Shown here piece by piece: positions 1 to 7,944 of a stretch of 64,000 nt of DNA. The notes beneath the pieces were generated by a model. The model was given only the letters and a program-made list of their open reading frames with translations, was not told where the DNA came from and did not search any database. A program made the position numbers and the translations under genes. This stretch comes from Streptomyces sp. WMMB 322. Its GTDB lineage: Bacteria > Actinomycetota > Actinomycetes > Streptomycetales > Streptomycetaceae. The stretch is taken from contig NZ_FMHI01000001.1 in the NCBI RefSeq assembly GCF_900090145.1, positions 558,001 to 622,000 on the forward strand, read 5' to 3'. Numbering within the stretch: position 1 is the stretch's first letter; each line of letters begins with the position of its first letter.

Positions 1-199
1 TGCCGACGATCTCGCGTAGCGCCTCATCAAGTTGATCTCGTGCAGTGGAGGCTTTCGTCAGCTCTGCCTGCAGTTCCTCCAGTTGGGCCTGCAGTTCAGC
101 TTGACGCTTGCGCAGCCGCTCTGCCTTTCTCGTGTAAAAGCGAACCGCAGTGTGCAAACCTTCCGCCGCTTCCGCCTCATCCACGCGCCCGGAAACCAT
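1..199 (-). CDS. Coiled-coil protein, N-terminal part only (runs off window)
   Basis: Reading the minus strand from an ATG at 199 gives an open frame of 66 codons that leaves the window at base 1. A clear GGGAGGG Shine-Dalgarno lies about 5 bases upstream of the ATG. The visible residues are strongly charged and heptad-like, rich in Glu, Arg, Gln and Leu from about residue 24 onward (for example RKAERLRKRQAELQ and LEELQAELTKA), which predicts a long coiled coil. No catalytic motif is visible in the part shown. It diverges from the gene starting at 782. Function unknown; the open frame, start signal and amino-acid bias support a real gene. Confidence 0.6.
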   Translation of the reverse strand, partial: MVSGRVDEAEAAEGLHTAVRFYTRKAERLRKRQAELQAQLEELQAELTKASTARDQLDEALREIVG

Positions 200-781
200 C
201 CAGACCCTCCCGCACCCCTGTCGGCATGACAACGCGACGCCAGTCATCGTAGAGAACGCCAGCTATGCCAGTCACCCAAACGGCCAACTACGCATGCCAG
301 TTGGCTGTCTGGGGTCAGCCAAAGGCGCCGAGGGGCTGTGGATCAACCACGGTCAGGCTCCATGGAATCGTGCCATCGTCATCTCCCGTTCCCGGCGGCC
401 TCAGCAGGCACTTTGTGGTCACACGCTCCCCACTGCAACTCTCGGAGCGGCATGAGCCCCGGCCGTCGGAAGTCGAAAACTCGACTACGTTTCGGCCCAG
501 TTGCCAGCGAAAATCACGCGGATGCGGGGGCTGATGCGCGCCCATGCAGCAAGGCGCAGACGCCCAGTATCATCTGTTTCGACCCAGATAGGTGGATCCA
601 GCCGCGGTGCACTCCTCTGCGACCGATCGCGCACGAGGGCCGTGTCCCGTAGTGATTACGTCGCCTTACGCCACCCAACTTCGATGTTCAGTGCGACTGT
701 CCTGGGATGACTGAGTAGCCAGTACTGCATCTACCGGCGTCCACCGGGAGAAGCAGCGGGTCCCACGTGATGGAGGAGCGC
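200..781. other. Intergenic region between divergent genes, no gene seen
   Basis: About 580 bases between two divergent starts. Short open frames exist on both strands, but none has a convincing ribosome-binding site, codon bias or recognisable residues. The stretch presumably carries promoters for both neighbours; I see no clear repeat, hairpin or operator. Confidence 0.4.
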
Positions 782-2566
782 ATGGCCTACAGCACTACGG
801 GCGACGAGACGCGCCCTGACGGCCGGATCTCAGACGAGCCAACGCTGCAACTCCGGGCTGCCACACGAGCGTTGCGCTTGCACCTCGACGAACTCCCTGT
901 GGTCTTCCATCATGCCGGCCCGGCAGACCAGTTCCTGGCCGAGGTGGCCTTTCCTCTGGCCCGGCAGCGCTATGCCTGTGCCGAGTCGCTGATCGGCGCA
1001 GGATTCGGTGGCACGGTGGTCGGCGCCCTGGCTCGCAGCCTGTTAGAAGACGGTCTGCGTTGGCAATGGATCGCCCAAGCAGCCGATGAGCGGCGGCCTT
1101 CGCTGCTGGGCAGCATGCTGGACGAGCGCAACCGGATACTCAGCTGTCTTGAAGATAGCGACGCGTCCTGCCCGATCTTGGCCCGCTGGTTCGCCCCCTT
1201 CTACGCGATCAGCGACATGACAGGTGCTTCCCTGCCGTGGCTGAGTGCCCCCTCAGTTCCCACTGCGGCGGACCTGCTCGACCAGTTCCTGGCCCAGCCC
1301 GAGCTGCCCCATGCAGGCCCACCTACGACTAGCGGCACATCTCCTGGACAGCTGCTGGCCTCGGCGCGCAGCATGCTGACCCTGTCAGGACTGCGGGGCG
1401 CGGTGATGGTCCTTGAGCACGCCGGGCACGGAAACCTCCTTGGCCTGCAAAGCAGTCTTACCCGTGACGGGGTAGCCGGTGCTGACTTGCGCCCTGACCA
1501 CGAGGCACTCTTCCTGCACGTTGCCGCCGTCGGCGTCACCGTCACCCTGCTCGGTGTGTGCATCGCTGCTCCGGCTTCCTGGCCGGAAGAGGTCGAACAG
1601 CAAGCCTTCCTCACCGACACACTGCGACTGACGACCGACGTGGCCTCTGCCGCGACCGTCATCCACGGTTTGCGGAGCACCCGCACCACGCCACCCCGCA
1701 CGAGTAGGACCAAGGTCCAGCCCAGAGAGGCAAGGCTGCGCCCACAAGCACTGTTGTCTCATGAGGCTCTGCTGCCTGACATCAACTCCGCAGAAGATGT
1801 CATTGCGGCTACCGAGGCCTACAGCCGTTACCGCAACAGTTGGTTCATCAACCCCCACAGCCAGACCAAGCCCAAGCTGGTGAATGTCCTCGCCTACCTC
1901 GGCACGTATTCCACCTTTGAAACCGTGATGGCCACCTATGACGGCCCATCTGCAGTCACCGCGACCTTCGCCGCGCGCATGCTCCTTGAAGAGGCAGCGC
2001 GCTTCACCTGGCTCTCCCACCATCCCGCCGATGGCCCACCCTCCGATGAAGAGCTCACCGCCCGCAGTACTCGATACTTCGACCAGTGGCGCGCCCGGGA
2101 GAAAAAGACCCTTGGTGCGCTTGTCAGCAACGGAGTGCCTCAGGCCGTGGCTGCACGGCTGCTGCAACTGCCGGAGAACGTCATCCAGGGGCCACAGGAG
2201 ATCACGAAGGGGCGCGAACCGCTCCCGCGGATCGAGGCAATGCTGCGACTCATGGGTGCGCCCTACCCGGAACCTGGCTGGCTGGTGGTGGCGTACTCCC
2301 TGCTCAGTCAGGTCACTCACAGCACGCCGATCGGGTACTTGCACATGGTCCGCCAGCGCAGCGGCCAGCCGCACATCGGTGACATCTCACCCGAGATGCT
2401 GGCACTCACTCTTGATGCCGCGTGTCTGAGCAGCGCTGAACTGCTCGGAATGTCCACGGCGATCCTCACAGGGGGCAGCCAGAAGGCAATTGACTACGCC
2501 GTCGGTCTCCGGCGACGAGCGCTGGAAGTCCACGACACTGCCCGCATGGTGCACGGCCTCGATTAG
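782..2566 (+). CDS. Unknown helical protein with an internally duplicated domain
   Basis: The ATG at 782 is chosen over the in-frame ATG at 767 because GGAGGAG sits 6-12 bases before it; the product is 594 residues. The family is not recognised with certainty. Two halves look related: near residue 85 there is ARSLLEDGLRWQWIA and near residue 390 ARMLLEEAARFTWLS, each followed further on by a segment with a conserved His (VLEHAGHGNLLGL and LLSQVTHSTPIGYLH). That E...W then H pattern resembles DUF5677-type all-helical proteins of unknown role, but the match is by eye. No signal peptide is seen, and no confident membrane span. It is followed by a convergent CoiA-like gene. Codon use is ordinary for the region. 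Confidence 0.75.
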   Translation: MAYSTTGDETRPDGRISDEPTLQLRAATRALRLHLDELPVVFHHAGPADQFLAEVAFPLARQRYACAESLIGAGFGGTVVGALARSLLEDGLRWQWIAQAADERRPSLLGSMLDERNRILSCLEDSDASCPILARWFAPFYAISDMTGASLPWLSAPSVPTAADLLDQFLAQPELPHAGPPTTSGTSPGQLLASARSMLTLSGLRGAVMVLEHAGHGNLLGLQSSLTRDGVAGADLRPDHEALFLHVAAVGVTVTLLGVCIAAPASWPEEVEQQAFLTDTLRLTTDVASAATVIHGLRSTRTTPPRTSRTKVQPREARLRPQALLSHEALLPDINSAEDVIAATEAYSRYRNSWFINPHSQTKPKLVNVLAYLGTYSTFETVMATYDGPSAVTATFAARMLLEEAARFTWLSHHPADGPPSDEELTARSTRYFDQWRAREKKTLGALVSNGVPQAVAARLLQLPENVIQGPQEITKGREPLPRIEAMLRLMGAPYPEPGWLVVAYSLLSQVTHSTPIGYLHMVRQRSGQPHIGDISPEMLALTLDAACLSSAELLGMSTAILTGGSQKAIDYAVGLRRRALEVHDTARMVHGLD

Positions 2567-2620
2567 TCTCCGCCTTGGGCGGCGCGCGTAGGTGCCGCTG
2601 CCTGCTCAGGGAGGACCTCC

Positions 2621-3883
2621 TCAGGAAGCGGACGCCGAGGTGCGGCAGGCATTGCAGACGAGCGGGCTATTGGGTCCGTATCGGTGAATCGGCTGCGCGC
2701 ACAGGCTGCATGGCCCAACCTCCCAGGGTGGGCAGCGAAGTTCAGCCGCAATGGTGCGTCGCTGTTGTTCGCTGAGACGCAGCTGGACGGGACGGCTGGG
2801 CAAACGTAGACGATCGGGTGCCGCGTCCAAGGTGTATAAGCCGGTGACCGCGCTCGTGCCTCGTCGGGGACGTGGGGAGCTGGTGTAGAAGCCCCTCTCT
2901 CCATATCGACAGCTGGTATCGAGCTCCTCGTCTGTATAGGTGACCTGTTCTTCGTCGTCGAGGTCAGCCTCGGAGACGGTATTCGCCTTTCCATGGAGCT
3001 CGTACCAGCGGTGTGCATCACTCTTGAGCGCCCAGAGATGGGAGATGCGCTTGGGGTCTTCGGAGTCACGTACCCGCAGGGCTGCGTGTTCCCCGTCGGC
3101 GCTGGTCACGATGAGCTCATCGAGTGACGTGGCGCGTTCCTGCGGCAGGCAGAGGGCTGGCACAAACCAGCCGTAGTGCCACTTGCCGCAGGCTTGACCA
3201 GTTCGTGGGCAGGGGCGCTCGCTCGCCGGCGTGCACTTCCATATCTGCAGATGCCGCACCCCACCGCGGATGATCATGGCCAAGGGCGAGGCGATGCGCT
3301 GCCACGGAACGTTGTCCACCCGCGCCCAGGGAGCACGGTCAATCACCGCGGACGAGTCGTCTGCCGTCACCCAGAGCGGCCGGATCTGGTTCTCTCTCGC
3401 CCGGGCGGAGCGCCGCCAGACAGTGCCGGCGCTGATGGGAGAATACTGTGCTTCCCACCCCACACTCGCTCCGGCGCCGGTCACCAACACGTCGGTGACG
3501 ACTCGTCCATCTGCTGAGCGGGCTTCAGTCTGGACGTCAAGGCCATGCACGGAGGCAATGCGAGCGATGCGTTCCTTCATCGCCTTGTGTTTCTCCGACT
3601 CCACCGGCGTCGCGGTGTGCGTGATTGGAAGATGAGCCGCGGTCCAAACGACCTTCCCGCCGACGCGTTGCCGACGAATGAACATCCAAGGTGTCTTGTC
3701 GGCGAGGGCGCACTGGCACCGTCCCTGACCCTCCCGGTCCTTCAAACACTGCAGCAAGTCCCTGGGGCGCTGATCGACAGGCTGAGTGATCTCTAGCAAT
3801 AAGTCGGGTCGATCGGGGTGACCCAGATCCTGACGCGTCAGGTTGATCTCAATCTCGTATCCAGTGTGGAAGACCCCTTTGGC
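2621..3883 (-). CDS. CoiA-like competence-family protein
   Basis: About 420 residues. The opening (MAKGVFHTGYEIEINL), the HK-x-MKERIARIA helix followed by an EARSADGRVVTDVLV strand, and the following EAQYSPIS...R segment match the CoiA-like family, whose core resembles a PD-(D/E)XK nuclease fold. The E of EAQYS fits the expected second acidic position. A C-terminal zinc-ribbon pattern (CSLC ... CNAC) lies in the last 30 residues and another Cys pair (CPRTGQAC) mid-protein. In Gram-positive bacteria CoiA is tied to DNA uptake and recombination; in Streptomyces these homologues are of unknown role and often sit on accessory DNA. The ATG at 3883 is preferred because family members begin there; an upstream ATG at 3934 is possible. 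Confidence 0.7.
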   Translation of the reverse strand, partial: AKGVFHTGYEIEINLTRQDLGHPDRPDLLLEITQPVDQRPRDLLQCLKDREGQGRCQCALADKTPWMFIRRQRVGGKVVWTAAHLPITHTATPVESEKHKAMKERIARIASVHGLDVQTEARSADGRVVTDVLVTGAGASVGWEAQYSPISAGTVWRRSARARENQIRPLWVTADDSSAVIDRAPWARVDNVPWQRIASPLAMIIRGGVRHLQIWKCTPASERPCPRTGQACGKWHYGWFVPALCLPQERATSLDELIVTSADGEHAALRVRDSEDPKRISHLWALKSDAHRWYELHGKANTVSEADLDDEEQVTYTDEELDTSCRYGERGFYTSSPRPRRGTSAVTGLYTLDAAPDRLRLPSRPVQLRLSEQQRRTIAAELRCPPWEVGPCSLCAQPIHRYGPNSPLVCNACRTSASAS

Positions 3884-4125
3884 CATGGATATGACGATAG
3901 AGACCAAGTGTTGCTGCCAATAGACAGTGAACAAGTCAAAGTTGAAATTGAGTCAGCTGATCGCCCCCTCAACGTCGTCCGGCGCCAGATCAACATTGCG
4001 GTCAGGTCATCCAATTGCCGATGCGTACCCAGCCGGAAGGCTGGAATGATCAATCGAGCCTGTGGGAATTCCAACCGGTCTTCCTTCAGCGATGCGTGGC
4101 ATCGGGCCGACTGCCCAGCCATTGT
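3884..4125. other. Intergenic region, no gene seen
   Basis: About 240 bases upstream of the CoiA-like gene and downstream of the Cys-rich gene, which run in the same direction. Short open frames here lack support. It presumably carries the promoter for the CoiA-like gene. Confidence 0.35.
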
Positions 4126-4614
4126 TCATCCCGGCTCCGTGGGCTGGTCGCCTTCAGGTGTCGACCACCACGTACCCAACTCGTCAGCGTCCCAGGGCAG
4201 GATCCGCGCCGGCGTAACGGACGGCGGCGAGTGCTGGCTGGTACCCGGCTCTTCTACGCGAGCTGTGGCTGTCGTAGCCCTGGCACACTCGCGGCAGGCG
4301 TCTGCAAGGCGCCAGAACCGAGCGCCCTGGCTCAAGGCGAGCACGATGTCCCCTCCGCAACCGCGATGGCGGGTGTGCCATCGGCAGCCACCCTCCCTGC
4401 ATCGACAGGTGCGGAGGTGGGGAGGCAGCCAGCTGCCGCGTGCGTGTTCCGCCAGGTGTCTCAGTGACTCCTGGCGCACCCCCGCTACCCCGGTGGCACG
4501 GCTGAGCGGGCCGCAGCTCGTGCATTTCAGTGTGGTTGAACCATGGTGCGGAAGAACCTCGACGGTCCACACGCGGGGTGGGGGCGTCACCGAGGCTGGC
4601 GCTGCGACCGTCAC
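4126..4614 (-). CDS. Cys-rich, zinc-ribbon-like protein of unknown function
   Basis: A 162-residue protein. Cysteines are grouped: CTSC near residue 32, then a CRCREGGC-HTRHRGCGG cluster near residues 70-88, then a helix with DACREC near residue 106. This arrangement suggests two structural zinc sites. The C-terminal tail is Pro- and acid-rich. No enzyme motif is visible. It diverges from the XRE regulator at 4774, with three operator-like repeats in the 159 bases between the two starts, so the regulator probably controls it. Related Cys-rich proteins beside XRE regulators are common in Streptomyces. The reading frame has high third-position GC, which supports coding. Confidence 0.6.
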   Translation of the reverse strand: MTVAAPASVTPPPRVWTVEVLPHHGSTTLKCTSCGPLSRATGVAGVRQESLRHLAEHARGSWLPPHLRTCRCREGGCRWHTRHRGCGGDIVLALSQGARFWRLADACRECARATTATARVEEPGTSQHSPPSVTPARILPWDADELGTWWSTPEGDQPTEPG

Positions 4615-4674
4615 CGGTCACCTTCCCTTCGTCGGACAGGGCTTGCTGCGAAAGCCGCAGGCGGCGGCACTGTA

Positions 4675-4759
4675 GTGCAGACCTCTGCCCTCCGCAGAGG
4701 CGTGTTGAAGCCCCGTCAGATAGGGCAGATGTCTGCACTGACAGGGCAGGGGTCTGCAC
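4675..4759. promoter_or_regulatory. Three copies of a 16-bp operator-like repeat
   Basis: The site gtgcagacctctgccc (4675-4690) is inverted relative to gggcagatgtctgcac (4723-4738) and gggcaggggtctgcac (4744-4759). The two direct copies start 21 bases apart, about two helical turns. All three lie between the divergent Cys-rich gene (start 4614) and the XRE regulator (start 4774), and the last copy ends 14 bases before the regulator start codon. The position suggests autoregulation by the adjacent HTH protein. Confidence 0.65.
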
Positions 4760-4773
4760 CGTCCGATTACTGA

Positions 4774-5037
4774 GTGACGATCTTCCCGCCCGAGCCGGAC
4801 CTCGAAGCGATGCGCTTGGAGCTCTCGCGTTTGCGGGCGGAGCGCGGCTGGACCTACGACGAGCTTGCCGAGCGCAGTGGCCTGGCCAGGCGCACGGTCA
4901 TCGAGATCGAGCAGGGGCGCACCGTCGGGACTCTGCGAACCTGGCACGCACTGGCCCACGCTTTGGGGGCTTCAGTGGGTGGTCTTCTGTCCCACCTGTG
5001 CGACAACCACCAACCCCCGGTACCGCCAGCGCAATAG
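4774..5037 (+). CDS. Small XRE-family transcriptional regulator
   Basis: An 87-residue protein starting at GTG 4774. A classical helix-turn-helix of the Cro/C1 type fills most of it: LRAERGWTYDELAERSGL is the first helix pair and ARRTVIEIEQGR the recognition helix, followed by a helix reading TWHALAHALGASVGGLL. There is no ligand-binding or effector domain. It likely binds the repeats just upstream and controls itself and the divergent Cys-rich gene. This is inference from position. No strong Shine-Dalgarno precedes the GTG, so the transcript may be leaderless or poorly translated. Confidence 0.85.
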   Translation: MTIFPPEPDLEAMRLELSRLRAERGWTYDELAERSGLARRTVIEIEQGRTVGTLRTWHALAHALGASVGGLLSHLCDNHQPPVPPAQ

Positions 5038-5348
5038 CGGCCTGAGTCGACCCGGTCTCCCGTGGCGACCAGGCGGAGAGTTCTGCCTGAAGGGATGACT
5101 GAGCGGGAACATGTGCTCGGTTGAGGGAACGGGTGAGCGGTTCCCGTGCTGCATAAGAGGGACACAGCGGCAGAGTCGCGACTATGAGGGCGTGGCGGCT
5201 GCCACCTTCGCGCCATGCACGACCGCCCTTCCTGCCAAGCCAGGATGAGCGGTGCCGCGCTGCAATGGCCATACCTGCGCGCCGTCTCCGGGGGCGAGCG
5301 GTCGGTCCACGTACGACCCTGTTGCCGTCTCGATTGGAAGCTCTCCGC
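5038..5348. other. Intergenic region, no gene seen
   Basis: About 310 bases between the XRE gene and the helicase. In-frame upstream starts for the helicase exist from 5184, but the added residues do not look like helicase sequence. No hairpin or repeat stood out. Confidence 0.35.
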
Positions 5349-6836
5349 ATGTTGGATCCCACTGACGAACAGTCTGCTGCTGTAGACGCCTTCCGTAACG
5401 GCCAACACCTTGCACTACAGGCAGGGGCGGGAACCGGAAAGACCACCACGCTGGTGATGCTTGCCGACAGCGTTACCAGCCACGGCCGCTACATCGCCTT
5501 CAACAAAGCCATTGCCACAGCAGCAGCTCGCACCTTTCCTCGTCACGTACTGTGCAAGACCGCCCACGCGATGGCCTTCGCAGCAGTGGGCCACAAGTAC
5601 TTGTCCCGCATGAACGCGCCCAGAACAGCAAGTTGGCGGATCGGACAAGAGCTGGGCATCACCAAGGGCACCCGCATCGGAACGCGGGATGTCAGTACGC
5701 GAGCTCTCTCCCACAGCATGCTGCAGACGGTCACTCGCTTCTGCCACTCCTCCGACGCCGAACTGGCAACTCGCCATGTCCCGCCGCTGCGAGGCATCGA
5801 AGCGCCGGCAGAACGAGCAGAGCTGGCTGAACTGGTGTTGCCGTACGCCCGCAAGGCCTGGGAAGACCTCCAGCAGACCGACGAAGGCATCGTCCGCTTC
5901 GAACACGACCACTACCTCAAGATCTGGGCCTTGACCGGGCCCCGGATCCCTGCCGACTTCCTCCTGCTCGACGAAGCCCAGGACACCAACCCTGTTCTGG
6001 AGAACGTTCTCCACGACCAACGCGACCACGCCCAACTGGTGATGGTCGGAGACTCAGCACAGGCCATCTACGGCTGGCGCGGTGCCCGCGATGTCATGAC
6101 AGGCTTCGACGGCACCCAACTGCACCTCTCACGCTCCTTCCGCTTCGGACCCCGTCTGGCGGACGAAGCCAACCGATGGCTCGCCCTCGCCGAAGCACCC
6201 ATCCGCCTCACCGGAACCGCCGACATCAAGACCACAGTCAGCGCGAGCACCGAATCGCCGGCCGCAGTGCTCTGCCGCACCAACGTCGGTGCCATGATCG
6301 AAGTCCTGCACCATCTCGAGGCCGGCAGACGCGTCGCCCTCGCGGGCGGAGGAGGGGCCTTGCAAGCTCTCGCCGTCGCGGCCCGGGATTTGAAATCCGG
6401 CCGCCGCACAACGCACCCCGAGCTCATCCTCTTCCGCTCGTGGGGTGAGCTGCAGGACTACGCCGACAAGGACCCATCAGGCCGGGACCTGGCCCCCCTG
6501 GTGGACCTCGTCGATGAGCACGGCACCGATGCCATCCTCACCGCCGTTGAGGAGCTAACTCACGAGGACCGCGCCCAGATCACCATCTCCACCGCTCACA
6601 AGGCGAAGGGGCGGGAGTGGCCGTCGATCCGCATCGCTGACGATTTCACTCCACCACCGGACGACGAGAACCAACAGGACGAGCACGGAAATCCGTTGCC
6701 TGGCCCGATCGACCTCGGCGAAGCCCGCCTCTCCTACGTCGCCGTCACCCGAGCTCGCCAACACCTTGACCTAGGAGGCCTTTCCTGGATCCACGATCAC
6801 CCCCAAGGCCGTGCCGTAGTGGCGTCTACGAGCTGA
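5349..6836 (+). CDS. UvrD/Rep-type superfamily 1 DNA helicase (compact)
   Basis: The ATG at 5349 gives 495 residues and has a GGAAG ribosome site 8 bases upstream; the protein then opens with the Q-motif region DPTDEQSAAVDAF, as SF1A helicases do. Motif I is AGAGTGKTTT (about residues 24-33), motif II is LLLDEAQDTNP (about 208-218), motif III/IV is GDSAQAIYGWRGARD, motif V lies in TISTAHKAKGREW, and motif VI is YVAVTRARQHLDLGG near the C-terminus. It is an ATP-driven 3'-5' DNA translocase by family. At under 500 residues it lacks the large 1B/2B insertions of UvrD and PcrA, as do many accessory-genome helicases. Stand-alone gene; no nuclease partner is adjacent. Confidence 0.9.
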   Translation: MLDPTDEQSAAVDAFRNGQHLALQAGAGTGKTTTLVMLADSVTSHGRYIAFNKAIATAAARTFPRHVLCKTAHAMAFAAVGHKYLSRMNAPRTASWRIGQELGITKGTRIGTRDVSTRALSHSMLQTVTRFCHSSDAELATRHVPPLRGIEAPAERAELAELVLPYARKAWEDLQQTDEGIVRFEHDHYLKIWALTGPRIPADFLLLDEAQDTNPVLENVLHDQRDHAQLVMVGDSAQAIYGWRGARDVMTGFDGTQLHLSRSFRFGPRLADEANRWLALAEAPIRLTGTADIKTTVSASTESPAAVLCRTNVGAMIEVLHHLEAGRRVALAGGGGALQALAVAARDLKSGRRTTHPELILFRSWGELQDYADKDPSGRDLAPLVDLVDEHGTDAILTAVEELTHEDRAQITISTAHKAKGREWPSIRIADDFTPPPDDENQQDEHGNPLPGPIDLGEARLSYVAVTRARQHLDLGGLSWIHDHPQGRAVVASTS

Positions 6837-7223
6837 GAGGCCCAACCTCCGGCAATTGTTGCCTTTCAGGGGGCGGCTTTTCCCGGGGAGTACAGTCGCT
6901 GGCCAGCCGCATGTGTTCGGTCATGGCACCGATCTGCCGCTTCGGCGTCACGCTGGCGAACAGAGTCCGGGTGACGCCGAGTTCGTGGAGGGCGCCCGTG
7001 ACCGTGACTGCGACATCGCCGACCGATCGTTCCCTGTTCACGATGCTCCGCGTGGCACGTCTCCAACTACTGGGGCCGTTCGTCACCTTACCTGGCTTCA
7101 ATTGCTGGGTTTCCGGTAAGCGTCGCTGCTCACCCCGCATTCATCACCTCCGGAAACCAGTTGCTGGACGAGTCCGGGCTCCTCCAGGCTCCCGTGAGGA
7201 CGGCACGCAGCCGGCACCCCCGC
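6837..7223. other. Intergenic region, no gene seen
   Basis: About 390 bases between the helicase and the integrase stub. No reading frame here has both a start signal and recognisable residues. It may hold the scrambled upstream part of the integrase. Confidence 0.35.
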
Positions 7224-7435
7224 TTCCGACAGCAAGACTGCATGACCTCCGGCACCTACACGCCACGATGCTGCCACTGACCGGGGTGCCAGTTCACGTC
7301 GTCGCGGTACGTCTGGGTCATCGGGATTCCTCAATCACGTCGCGCGTCTACGCTCACGTGATCAAGGACCAGATTGCAGACGTCGCGGAGACGTTCGCGC
7401 AGGCTCTCACGGACAACGATGAGTCACCGGGCTAG
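7224..7435 (+). pseudogene. Tyrosine integrase, C-terminal stub
   Basis: The last 70 or so residues of the open frame ending at 7435 match the catalytic end of a phage-type tyrosine recombinase: RLHDLRHLHATML carries the Arg and His of the R-H-x-x-H box, VRLGHRDSSITSRVYAHV carries the second HxxR-equivalent (here GHRD) and the nucleophile Tyr. The upstream sequence in this and other frames does not continue the protein, so the N-terminal core-binding domain is gone. A very similar stub lies at 26390-26515 on the other strand. It probably marks an old integrated element. Confidence 0.75.
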
Positions 7436-7608
7436 CAAGCCACGGCAGTTGAACCAGGTGCCCCTCAGGCTCTTGTGGGGTACCTGGTGCCGTGGACAGG
7501 GGGCTGCTCCCAGACATCCGCGAGCCGTGGCCGTCCAAGAGCCGGGTTCGCCCTGTGACAGCCGGCGCCCTGCAAGTGGGCCCACGAGCACGTGCAGAGG
7601 TCCGTTCC
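7436..7608. other. Intergenic region, no gene seen
   Basis: About 170 bases between the integrase stub and the convergent small membrane gene. A short imperfect inverted repeat occurs around 7446-7490 (caggtgcccct ... ggggtacctg), which could be a weak terminator for either side. Confidence 0.3.
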
Positions 7609-7821
7609 CTACGTGCACACGTTGACTATCAAGGCAAGGAGGGCAACGAGCAAGGTGAGGGTCGCTCCGAACGCTGCACCGGCACGTAGCAGTGCGGCAG
7701 GGAGGCTCGCACCATCCAAACGGACAAGCAGCGCAGTGCTTAGACCAGCCAGAATAGCTAGCACTGTCGCACCGAGCAGGGCGAGAGCAAGTACCAGCAA
7801 AGACGTAGATGAGAGGGGCAT
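7609..7821 (-). CDS. Small two-helix membrane protein
   Basis: The ATG at 7821 gives a 70-residue, very hydrophobic product; an upstream in-frame ATG at 7863 would add 14 residues. Two membrane helices are plain: LLVLALALLGATVLAILAGL near the N-terminus and FGATLTLLVALLALIVNV at the C-terminus, joined by a short loop with Arg and Asp. Proteins of this size and shape are common and uncharacterised in Streptomyces. It diverges from the NACHT gene at 7945, leaving 123 bases for both promoters, so it could be a partner of that gene, but nothing else supports that. Confidence 0.5.
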   Translation of the reverse strand: MPLSSTSLLVLALALLGATVLAILAGLSTALLVRLDGASLPAALLRAGAAFGATLTLLVALLALIVNVCT

Positions 7822-7944
7822 GGATGTCCTCCGCTTCGTCACCAATGCGTTCCTGTGCATCACGGTGGCGACTTCCGCGTACGGTGGCGTTCGGCCGCAT
7901 GAGAACGAACGTGTCGGTACGGGCGGTTAGGCGGGAGGGCCAGC

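Noticed and set aside
1385..2374. Minus-strand 329-codon frame opposite the duplicated unknown gene
   Set aside because: No ribosome site or recognisable domain; the plus strand has an SD and protein-like internal duplication.
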